NCBI RefSeq assembly: GCF_029633825.1
Contig: NZ_CP090641.1
Coordinates: forward strand, 2,790,001-2,854,000
Source: Burkholderia contaminans
GTDB lineage: Bacteria > Pseudomonadota > Gammaproteobacteria > Burkholderiales > Burkholderiaceae
DNA: 64,000 nucleotides
Direction: 5' to 3'
Shown: positions 56,991-64,000 of the stretch, one piece after another
How the letters are laid out: every line of letters begins with the position of its first letter
Numbering within the stretch: the stretch's first letter is position 1
Position numbers and translations under genes: made by a program
Notes under the pieces: generated by a model
The model's database searches: none
Told to the model about the DNA's origin: nothing
What the model saw: only the letters and a program-made list of their open reading frames with translations

Positions 56991-57440
56991 ATGGCGACTT
57001 CCGCAAAAAAGGTGGCCAAGAAGGCTGCCGCACCCGCCACCAAGAAAGTGGCTGCCAAAAAGGCTGCGCCCGCGAAGAAAGTAGTGGCTAAGAAGGTTGT
57101 CGCGAAGGCGGCACCGGCCGCTCCGACGCCGCTGAAGGACAAGTTCACGAAGGCATCGCTCGCAACGCACATCGCTGAGCGCGCAGCTGTCGAAGTGAAG
57201 GCGGTCAAGGCAGTGCTCGTCGCACTCGAGAACGTCGTGCTGGGCTCGGTCCACAAGAAGGGCGCGGGCGAGTTCACGCTGCCGGGTCTGCTGAAGATCA
57301 CGGCGCAAGTCGTGCCGGCGAAGAAGAAGCGCTTCGGCAAGGATCCGTTCACGGGCGAAGAGCGCTGGTTCCCGGCGAAGCCGGCCAGCGTGCGCGTGAA
57401 GGCACGTGCGCTGAAGAAGCTGAAGGACGCAGCGGCGTAA
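56991..57440 (+). CDS. histone-H1-like HU fusion protein
   Basis: A 149-residue nucleoid protein. Residues 1-48 are a Lys/Ala/Pro tail with repeated AKK, PAKK and VAKK units, like the C-terminal tail of histone H1. Residues ~50-149 are an HU/IHF-type domain (LATHIAERAAVEVKAVKAVLVALENVVLGSVHKKGAGEFTLPGLLKI, and the beta-arm region with KDPFTGEERWFPAKPASVRVKARALKKLKD). GGAG precedes the ATG (TAGGAGAAAC). A strong terminator follows. It is likely a DNA-compacting protein. Confidence 0.9.
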   Translation: MATSAKKVAKKAAAPATKKVAAKKAAPAKKVVAKKVVAKAAPAAPTPLKDKFTKASLATHIAERAAVEVKAVKAVLVALENVVLGSVHKKGAGEFTLPGLLKITAQVVPAKKKRFGKDPFTGEERWFPAKPASVRVKARALKKLKDAAA

Positions 57441-57492
57441 TGCCGAGCAGCGGTTGCCGAATGCATGTCGGCAACCGCTGCGATGTCCGACG

Positions 57493-57525
57493 ATCCCCGT
57501 ACGCGAAAGCGTACGGGGATTTTTA
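57493..57525 (+). terminator. intrinsic terminator after the histone-like gene
   Basis: ATCCCCGTACGC / GCGTACGGGGAT, a perfect 12-bp stem with a GAAA tetraloop, then TTTTTAT. It lies 52 bases after the stop. Confidence 0.92.
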
Positions 57526-57718
57526 TTGCGCTGCGCAAATCGCGAAGCAAAGAAGCGGCGAAATGGCGGAAGGTCCGGTTCGACGCGTGACGCACGACGG
57601 AAGACGCGCCGCGCACGCGCGATGACGAACGGCAATCCTCCGCGCGCTTGCAGCAGATCCGCTGCTGCCTGTCGCGCGCGCTGTGCCGGTCGCGTGCGCA
57701 TCGGGAGGCGCACGCATC

Positions 57719-58510
57719 GTGACTGAATGCATTCCCGACGAAATCGCAGCCCAGGTCACCGCCGCGTGCGACACGATCGAGCGGCATCTCGGCGCGACGC
57801 TCACGGCGATCCACCTGTTCGGATCGGCGCTCGACGGCGGACTGAAGCCGCGCAGCGATGTCGACCTGCTGGTGACGGTGTCGGCCCGGCTCGGCGAATC
57901 GACGCGGCGCGCATTGATGCTCGACCTGCTCGCCGTGTCGGCGCCGCTCGGTCGCGCCGGCGGCATGCGTGCACTGGAAGTGACCGTCGTTGCGCACGAT
58001 GAAGTGGTGCCGTGGCGTCATCCGGCGCGTCGCGAACTGCAGTTCGGCGAGTGGCTGCGTCACGACCTCGAGGCCGGCATTGTCGAACCGGCGCTCGTCG
58101 ATCACGATCTGGCGATCCTGTTGACGAAGGTGCGGCAGCACAGCGTCGTGCTGGCCGGCCTGCCGGCGGCGACGCTGCTCGAGCCGGTGCCGGCACGGGA
58201 TTTTGTCGCCGCGCTGCGGGCGACGGTTGCGCAGTGGAATGCCGAACCGGACTGGCGCGGCGACGAGTGCAACGTGGTGCTCGCGCTCGCGCGCATCTGG
58301 TACAGCGCCGCGACCGGCAGGATCGCGCCCAAGGACGTCGCTGCCGCATGGGTGCTGGAGCGTCTGCCGGACACGTACCGGCCGGTTGTAGCGGCTGCGC
58401 GCGCCGCCTATCTCGACGGCGAGGACGATGCGGCGATCCTGTCGGGCGAACCCCTCGCGGCATTCATCGGCTACGCGCGGCGAACGGCCGAATCGATGCT
58501 GTCGACGTAG
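57719..58510 (+). CDS. AadA-like aminoglycoside nucleotidyltransferase
   Basis: A 263-residue protein, the length of ANT(3'')-type adenylyltransferases, if it starts at the GTG at 57719 (a GGGAGG ten bases upstream supports this; an ATG at 57683 is the alternative). The nucleotidyltransferase core is HLFGSALDGGLKPRSDVDLLVTV (metal-binding Asp pair). The helical C-terminal domain has RGDECNVVLALARIWYSAATGRI with the conserved Asn/Arg region. Typical substrates are streptomycin and spectinomycin; actual resistance is unproven. Confidence 0.85.
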   Translation: MTECIPDEIAAQVTAACDTIERHLGATLTAIHLFGSALDGGLKPRSDVDLLVTVSARLGESTRRALMLDLLAVSAPLGRAGGMRALEVTVVAHDEVVPWRHPARRELQFGEWLRHDLEAGIVEPALVDHDLAILLTKVRQHSVVLAGLPAATLLEPVPARDFVAALRATVAQWNAEPDWRGDECNVVLALARIWYSAATGRIAPKDVAAAWVLERLPDTYRPVVAAARAAYLDGEDDAAILSGEPLAAFIGYARRTAESMLST

Positions 58511-58659
58511 CGGAAGATGCCGCACGCGTGGCCGGCCTTGGGGGCGACGCCGATGAAGATCATCGGCATTGGCGTGGCAGTCGCACGCGCATGCGGTCGA
58601 GCCGGAAGCCGGCCGGCGACCCGGCGCGTCGTCGCGCATGCGCCGTGCGACGTGCTTCG

Positions 58660-59133
58660 TCAGCCCGCCGTACCCGCGTACGCGGCTTTCAGCGCGGCAT
58701 CGTCGAGCTTGATCATCTGCATCATCGCGGCGGCCACGCGCGTGGCCTTGACCGTGTCCCGGTCCGACATCATCGGGATCAGCGTTTCCGGAACGATCTG
58801 CCACGACACGCCGTAGCGGTCTCGCAGCCAGCCGCAGGCGTCGGCCGTGCCGCCGTTGTCGAGCAGGGCGTTCCAGTAGCGGTCGAGTTCCGCCTGGTCG
58901 GCGCAGCTGACCAGCAGCGAGATTGAATGGTTGAACGTGTCGGTGCGCGGGTGGCTCATCGCGAAGAACGGCTGTCCGAACAGCTCGAACTCGACCATCC
59001 GCGTGCCGTCGGTGCCGGGCACCGCCGTGACGCGCACGATGCGCGAATCCGGAAAGATGCCAGCATACAAGGCCGCGGCTTCTTCTGCTTCCGCCGCGTA
59101 CCAGAGGAAAGGCGTGATCTTCTGAATCGTCAT
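58660..59133 (-). CDS. PhnB-like / 3-demethylubiquinone-9 methyltransferase domain protein (VOC fold)
   Basis: A 157-residue protein from the ATG at 59133. ITPFLWYAAEAEEAAALYAGIFPDSRIVRVT and FAMSHPRTDTFNHSISLLVSCADQAELDRYWNALLDNGGTADACGWLRDRYGVSWQIVP are signatures of PhnB-type VOC proteins. The family is named for a methyltransferase that is not demonstrated here. The function is unknown. It is isolated from the flanking genes by ~150 and ~390 bases. Confidence 0.86.
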   Translation of the reverse strand: MTIQKITPFLWYAAEAEEAAALYAGIFPDSRIVRVTAVPGTDGTRMVEFELFGQPFFAMSHPRTDTFNHSISLLVSCADQAELDRYWNALLDNGGTADACGWLRDRYGVSWQIVPETLIPMMSDRDTVKATRVAAAMMQMIKLDDAALKAAYAGTAG

Positions 59134-59520
59134 GGCGTATCTCCTGTGTGAATGGGGCGATGCGCGAACCGCGTGCCGCCATCGAGACGACGGACGACGG
59201 TTGCCGAAATCGACACGCGTCGGCACATTGCGATCGCACCGGTCGAGCGGTGCCGGCAGTGCGGAGGGTAGTCGCTCGGCGCACGGATGGCGACCGGCGC
59301 GGCGATTCGCAAACGGTGTTCCCGGCGCTTTGCAGCCGCCAGGTGCCGCCGCCGGCCGGCCGGTGTGCATCGGGGCCCGGCTTCCGGATGCCGGCCCGTG
59401 CGGGCGCTCCCGGCACGCGGGAGACGGACGAAAAAAAGCCAGCCGCGGCCGAAACCGGGGCTGGCTTTCCAGGTCGGCGGCAAGGCGTCGGAGACGCCCT
59501 GCACGCCGGAAACGTACTTC
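59134..59520. other. 387-bp gap between the PhnB-like gene and the porin
   Basis: It holds the porin terminator (59431-59468) and, at its left edge, the promoter of the PhnB-like gene (on the minus strand). Open frames here have no ribosome site or recognisable product. Confidence 0.55.
59431..59468 (-). terminator. intrinsic terminator after the porin
   Basis: On the minus strand, AAAGCCAGCC / GGCTGGCTTT, 10 bp, then a TTTTT run. It lies 52 bases after the porin stop. Confidence 0.85.
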
Positions 59521-60681
59521 TTAGAACTTGTGACGCAGGCCGAGAGCGACGATTTCCTGCGAGCTCTTGCCGGCGATGCCGTACGAGCCGACCGAAGCTT
59601 GCGCATCGGTGCCGTCGGCGTTCTTGCCGCTTGCGTGCTGATATGCGCCAACCAGGTACACGTCGGTGCGCTTCGACAGCGAGTAGTCCGCGCCGAGCGA
59701 AACCTGATGGTACTTGGCGTTGTTGTCGCCGCTACCCTTCGTGTAGATGTAGCCGACGCCCAGCAGCAGCGGTGCCGATGCCTGGTACGTGACGAAGCCG
59801 CGGCCCGTGTTGTACTTCTGGTTCGTACCGAACGCCGAAGCGCCGTCAGCCTTGTACTGGGCGTTGCTGTAGCCGGCACCGACCGTCACCGGGCCGAATG
59901 CGTACTGGGCTGCCACTTGCGCGATGCCGATCGACGTCGACGACACGAACGCGTTGTTGATGAAGGTCGTGCCCGAGTCGCCGTCGAAGATTGCGTCGGA
60001 CGTACCGGTCCACGTACCGCGCTTGCCGGCCGTGAGTGCTGCCGCGTTGTTCGCGTGGAAGTAACCCGCAGCCACGCCGAGCGGGCCGTTGTTGTAGGCT
60101 GCCGCTGCCGCCCACGTCTGACCCTTGCCGGTCGAGCCGGCGACACCGCCGAGTGCGTACAGCGCTTCGACTTGCAGGCCTGCCCAGACCGGCGACGTGT
60201 ACTTGATCGCGTTGCTGACGCGCAGGCTGTTGTCGTTGTTGTCGACGTCGCCCGGCGTGGCGAACACGCTGCCGAAGTAGTTGTCAGCCGTGACTGCCTG
60301 GACCAGGTCGACGAGCGGGTCGTACTGGCGACCCAGCGTCAGCGTACCGTACTGGTCGCTTTGCAGGCCGACGAATGCTTGACGGCCGAACATGCGGCCA
60401 CCCTGGCCCAGCGTGCCCGATGCCGAGTTGAAGCCGTTTTCCAACTGGAAGATCGCCTTCAGGCCGCCACCGAGGTCTTCGGAACCCTTCAGGCCGAAGC
60501 GGCTGCCTTGCAGGTTGCCGCTACCCATCGACCACGAATTGTTACCTTGACCGGCGTTACCGTGAACGTACGTGATCGACGTGTCGATCACGCCGTAGAG
60601 CGTCACGCTCGACTGCGCTTGAGCAGCACCAGCGGCGCCCAGCAGGGCGAGCGAGAGGGTCGAGAGAGCAAGTTTCTTCAT
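59521..60681 (-). CDS. Gram-negative porin (OmpC-like general porin)
   Basis: A 386-residue outer-membrane beta-barrel. Residues 1-22 are a Sec signal peptide (MKKLALSTLSLALLGAAGAAQA). The mature part starts QSSVTLYGVIDTSITYV, standard for Burkholderia porins, and contains SRFGLKGSEDLGGGLKAIFQLENGFN, GRQYDPL, and the C-terminal GLRHKF with the terminal Phe needed for barrel insertion. It forms 16-stranded trimeric pores for small solutes. Upstream (60682-61098) is a 417-base AT-rich promoter region. Confidence 0.94.
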   Translation of the reverse strand: MKKLALSTLSLALLGAAGAAQAQSSVTLYGVIDTSITYVHGNAGQGNNSWSMGSGNLQGSRFGLKGSEDLGGGLKAIFQLENGFNSASGTLGQGGRMFGRQAFVGLQSDQYGTLTLGRQYDPLVDLVQAVTADNYFGSVFATPGDVDNNDNSLRVSNAIKYTSPVWAGLQVEALYALGGVAGSTGKGQTWAAAAAYNNGPLGVAAGYFHANNAAALTAGKRGTWTGTSDAIFDGDSGTTFINNAFVSSTSIGIAQVAAQYAFGPVTVGAGYSNAQYKADGASAFGTNQKYNTGRGFVTYQASAPLLLGVGYIYTKGSGDNNAKYHQVSLGADYSLSKRTDVYLVGAYQHASGKNADGTDAQASVGSYGIAGKSSQEIVALGLRHKF

Positions 60682-61098
60682 CGTTGAGTTTCTCCACGCA
60701 AGTGATTCATCGTTATTTGTTGCGGATTGGAGAATAGCTCAGTGCCATACACGCAAGAAAGCTTAAAAAATAAAGTGTCTCGAAAAGGTAACAGCGCGAA
60801 AAAGTCCATATATATCAAGCACATCAGCGACTGTTCCTGTTTTTGAAATAGTTGACAATTGCTGCGCCGCGATTGTTTCAATAGTTGATGCGCATGTCGG
60901 CAGATCCCCTCTTTCAGCCTGTTGCAGCAGGGAAACGAGGGTGTGCAAACGTTTGCGGTTGCAGTGGCGTGCACGCCGACGTATCAAGCGCGCGTTGACG
61001 CCGCACGAATGCGCGGCGGACTCAGGGGTTGCAAAGGGGCGGGCGGGTATGCCGGGCGCGCGCGATCGATGCGCGCCCGGTTGCAGACGGCGGGTAAA
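60682..61098. other. 417-bp porin upstream region
   Basis: AT-rich at 60700-60860 and GC-rich after that. It must hold the porin promoter on the minus strand, but I cannot place convincing -10/-35 hexamers. No gene is visible. YihY ends at 61099. Confidence 0.5.
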
Positions 61099-62043
61099 TC
61101 AGTCGTCGCGCGGGCGATGGTCGGCGCGGCCAGGTTGAGCAACGCGAGCGGCCGCGGCCGGCGCTGAATCCTCGGCCGGCCGATGCGCGTTGCCGCGGGC
61201 TGCCGCGAATTCCGCGCCGAGCAGCAGCACGATCGCGGAGAAGTACAGCCACATCAGCAGGACCGCGAACGATCCGGCCGCGCCGAACGCGCTCGCGGTG
61301 CCCGCATGCGCGAGATACAGCGCGAACAGCTTCTTGCCGCCGGAGAACAGGATCGCGGACACGATGCCGCCGATCGCGGCGTCGCGCCACGCGACGCGCG
61401 CATCGGGCAGGAACTTCATCAACGACGCGAACGCGCCCGCGAGCACGGCGATGCCGACGAAGAACTGCACGAGGTTCGTGACGATCACATACGGCGAATC
61501 CCCCAGCAGCCAGGTGCCGACGAACGTGATCGCGGTGTCGAGCACGAGCGACACGATCAGCAGGAACGCGACGCCGAGCACCAGCCCGAACGAGATCAGC
61601 CGCACGCGCACGAGCCCGAGCATGCTCGACCAGCGGTTCTCGGTGGCCGGCCAGATCACGCTGAGCGCGGCGCTGAGCGACGCGAAGGTGGCCGACGCGC
61701 CGATCGCGAGCGCGGCGAACGAGATCAGGGTTGCCAGGCCGCCGCGCTCGCCCGCGCGGTGCGCGTTCTGCACGATCGTCTGGATGCTGGCCGCCGCGTC
61801 GTCGCCGATCAGCTGGTGGGCCTGTTCGAACACCTGGCCGCGCGCGGCATCGTCGCCGTAGAACCAGCCGGCCACGGCGATCACCATCACGAGCATCGGC
61901 GCGAGCGAGAACGCGGAGAAAAAGGCGATGCCCGCGGCCATCGCGGAGCAGCGGTCGGACGAGAAGCGCTTGAACGCGGTGAGGGCCCAGTTGGCCTGTT
62001 CTTGCGCGAGACGGGTGGCTTCGGAGGTGATCTGTCGTTTCAT
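61099..62043 (-). CDS. YihY/UPF0761-family inner-membrane protein
   Basis: A 314-residue polytopic membrane protein of the family once called ribonuclease BN. It begins MKRQITSEATRLAQEQANWA; FSSDRCSAMAAGIAFFSAFSLAPMLVMVIAVAGWFYGD is the conserved first helix. ENRWSSMLGLVRVRLISFGLVLGVAFLLIVSLVLDTAITF follows. The C terminus is Arg/Ala/Pro-rich and disordered. Five or six helices are visible. Its function is unknown; the nuclease name is historical. It is divergent from the formate dehydrogenase gene. Confidence 0.88.
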   Translation of the reverse strand: MKRQITSEATRLAQEQANWALTAFKRFSSDRCSAMAAGIAFFSAFSLAPMLVMVIAVAGWFYGDDAARGQVFEQAHQLIGDDAAASIQTIVQNAHRAGERGGLATLISFAALAIGASATFASLSAALSVIWPATENRWSSMLGLVRVRLISFGLVLGVAFLLIVSLVLDTAITFVGTWLLGDSPYVIVTNLVQFFVGIAVLAGAFASLMKFLPDARVAWRDAAIGGIVSAILFSGGKKLFALYLAHAGTASAFGAAGSFAVLLMWLYFSAIVLLLGAEFAAARGNAHRPAEDSAPAAAARVAQPGRADHRPRDD

Positions 62044-62136
62044 GACGGGTCGGTGGCGCGCGGAACGCGGATCATCGTTGGTAATCAGACAATTCAGTAT
62101 TGATCCGAGGATTCGAACATAGTTGCGCGAACTGTC

Positions 62137-62142
62137 TATAAT
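62137..62142 (+). promoter_or_regulatory. TATAAT -10 hexamer upstream of the formate dehydrogenase gene
   Basis: A perfect TATAAT, 44 bases before the proposed start. The -35 is weak (TTCGAA at 62112-62117 is 19 bases away). The predicted start is near 62149, giving a short untranslated region. Confidence 0.5.
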
Positions 62143-62185
62143 TCCTTTCAGTTTCCTCACCCCCACAATAACGCCGAGACCAGCC

Positions 62186-64000
62186 ATGCTACAAATGTCC
62201 CGGCGCCAGTTCCTGAAGGTGACGGCTACGTCGCTTGCCGGATCGAGTCTAGCCCTGATGGGCTTCTCTCCATCCGAAGCGCTTGCCGAAGTCCGACAGT
62301 ACAAGCTGGCGCGCACAGTCGAAACGCGCAACACCTGTCCTTACTGTTCAGTAGGTTGCGGCATCCTGATGTACAGCCTCGGAGACGGCGCGAAAAACGC
62401 CCAGCCGAGCATCGTCCACATCGAAGGCGATCCCGACCATCCGGTCAATCGCGGCACGCTGTGCCCGAAGGGCGCGAGCCTGATCGACTTCATCCACAGC
62501 CCGAACCGCCTGACGCACCCCGAGTATCGTGCGCCCGGCTCGGACAAGTGGGAACCGATTTCGTGGAATGACGCGCTCGACCGCATCGCGAAGCTGATGA
62601 AGGCCGATCGCGACGCGAACTTCGTCGAGACGGCGGAAGACGGTGCGAAGGTCAACCGATGGCTGACCACCGGCATGCTGGCCGCGTCGGCGGGCAGCAA
62701 CGAAGTCGGCTACCTGACGCACAAGACCATCCGCAGTCTCGGGATGCTCGCATTCGACAATCAGGCGCGTGTCTGACATGGCCCGACGGTGGCAGGTCTT
62801 GCCCCGACGTTTGGCCGTGGAGCGATGACGAACCATTGGGTCGACATCAAGAACGCGGATGTGATTCTCGTGATGGGCGGCAATGCAGCCGAAGCCCATC
62901 CGTGCGGTTTCAAGTGGGTAACGGAGGCGAAGGCGCACCGCAAGGCGCGGCTGATCGTCGTCGACCCGCGCTTCACGCGTACGGCCTCGGTGGCCGACTA
63001 CTACGCGCCGATCCGCACCGGCACCGACATCGTCTTCCTGGGCGGCGTCATCAACTATCTGCTGACGAACGACAAGATCCAGCATGAGTACGTGAAGAAC
63101 TACACGGACTTCTCGTTCATCGTGCGCGAGGATTTCGCGTTCAACGACGGCATCTATTCCGGCTATGACGCGGAGAAACACGCGTACCCGGACAAGTCGA
63201 GCTGGGACTACGAGCGCGGCGACGACGGCTTCGTGAAGGTCGACCCGACGCTGCAGCATCCGCGTTGCGTGTACAACCTGCTGAAGCAGCACTACGCGCG
63301 CTATACGCCGGACATGGTCCAGCAGACGTGCGGCACGCCGAAGGAGAAATTCCTGAAGGTGTGCGAGATGCTCGCGACCACGGCCGTTCCCGGCCGCGCC
63401 GGCACGGTGCTGTACGCGCTCGGCTGGACGCACCACTCGATCGGCGCGCAGATCATCCGCACCGGCGCGATGGTGCAGCTGCTGCTCGGCAACATCGGCA
63501 TCGCCGGCGGCGGGATGAACGCGCTGCGCGGGCACTCGAACATCCAGGGGTTGACCGACCTCGGGCTGATGTCGAACCTGCTGCCGGGCTACATGACGCT
63601 GCCGATGCAGGCCGAGCAGGATTTCGACGGCTACATCAAGAAGCGCGTGCAGCTGCCGCTGCGGCCGAACCAGTTGAGCTACTGGAAGAACTACAAGGCC
63701 TTCCACGTGAGCTTCATGAAGTCCTGGTGGGGCGACGCGGCGACCGCCGAGAACAACTGGGGCTACGACTACCTGCCGAAGCTCGACAAGCAGTACGACC
63801 TGCTGCAGGTGATCGAGCTGATGAATGCCGGCAAGATGAACGGCTACATCTGCCAGGGCTTCAACCCGCTTGCGGCGTCGCCGTCGAAGGTGAAGACGGC
63901 GGCCGGCCTCGCGAAGCTGAAGTGGCTCGTGATCATGGATCCGCTCGCGACCGAAACCTCCGAGTTCTGGAAGCATCACGGCGACTACAACGACGTCGAT
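62186..64000 (+). CDS. formate dehydrogenase (FdnG/FdoG-type) major subunit, selenocysteine-containing, N-terminal part
   Basis: The catalytic molybdopterin subunit that oxidises formate in the periplasm; it runs off the right edge. MLQMSRRQFLKVTATSLAGS is a Tat signal with the twin Arg. TCPYCSVGCGILM gives the [4Fe-4S] cysteines. A TGA at 62774-62776 sits at the position that is selenocysteine in E. coli FdnG (ARV-U-HGPTVAGLAPTFGRGAMTNHW); reading it as Sec keeps the frame open to position 64000. A SECIS-like stem follows the TGA. 605 codons are visible. Confidence 0.94.
62774..62815 (+). promoter_or_regulatory. UGA selenocysteine codon and SECIS element
   Basis: The TGA is followed by CATGGCCCGACGGTGGCAGG, then TCTTGCCCCGACG. 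GGCA / TGCC around GGTCT makes the small apical hairpin with the GU-rich loop read by SelB, at the spacing seen in E. coli fdnG. It explains the apparent stop in a conserved gene. It implies that selA, selB, selC and selD exist elsewhere. Confidence 0.85.

Noticed and set aside
56909..59416. An 835-codon minus-strand frame over the histone-like and adenylyltransferase genes
   Set aside because: It runs antisense to two real genes and only its PhnB-like part at one end (58660-59133, another frame) is real.
62774..62776. A premature stop in the formate dehydrogenase gene
   Set aside because: It is at the known selenocysteine position and followed by a SECIS-like hairpin, and the frame stays conserved after it.

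Overview
This is a high-GC, gene-dense bacterial window that reads as Burkholderia, most likely the Burkholderia cepacia complex, and probably the second chromosome. The case rests on gene order: prpD-mdh-gntR-sdhCDAB-gltA, then leuCDB-asd-fimV-truA-trpFBA-accD-folC, then a block that matches the cepacian exopolysaccharide cluster bce-II (bceM to bceU). This assignment comes from memory of family and cluster organisation; no database was searched.

Layout. 1-9.9 kb: propionate/TCA genes. prpD (partial), an exported protein, a citrate-lyase-like aldolase and mdh run leftward; a GntR regulator, sdhCDAB-sdhE and gltA run rightward. 9.9-19.2 kb: an accessory stretch with an AraC regulator, a VOC protein, a DUF1479 oxygenase-like protein, a dimethylargininase-like hydrolase, an Lrp regulator, an amino-acid permease, a glutathione transferase, a cupin, and a tandem pair of exported paralogues. 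19.4-39.9 kb: amino-acid and core biosynthesis (leuC, an entericidin-like lipoprotein, leuD, leuB, asd, an orphan flgE, fimV, truA, trpF, trpB, an orphan DNA methyltransferase, trpA, accD, folC, a SPOR protein, cvpA, purF, metZ). 39.9-56.8 kb: the bce-II cluster, carrying two insertion sequences. 57-64 kb: a histone-H1-like/HU protein, an AadA-like adenylyltransferase, a PhnB-like protein, a porin, a YihY-family protein and the start of a selenocysteine formate dehydrogenase.

How the parts work together. The left arm feeds propionyl-CoA and acetyl-CoA into the TCA cycle. The leu-asd-trp arm makes branched-chain, aspartate-family and aromatic amino acids. In bce-II, BceN and BceM convert GDP-mannose to GDP-rhamnose, BceT makes UDP-glucose, BceR is a two-domain glycosyltransferase, BceQ is a flippase, BceO, BceS and BceU are acyltransferases, and BceP is an exported propeller-like protein of unknown role.

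The most interesting signals not covered by ordinary gene calls are: (1) a 39-codon leader ORF rich in Thr, Ile and Lys codons, with two following hairpins, just upstream of asd, which looks like an attenuator; (2) an IS1111-group element inserted in the T-tract of the bceT terminator, whose 3' non-coding RNA region carries a loop sequence matching the reconstructed insertion site; (3) a 10-mer, AAATATCGAA, recurring in bce-II promoter regions; (4) a SAM-II-like riboswitch with an extra hairpin before metZ; (5) a TnpB lacking the usual RuvC-II glutamate; (6) a UGA-Sec codon with SECIS in the formate dehydrogenase; (7) an unannotated 47-residue membrane protein inside bce-II. I saw no tRNA, rRNA or CRISPR array.
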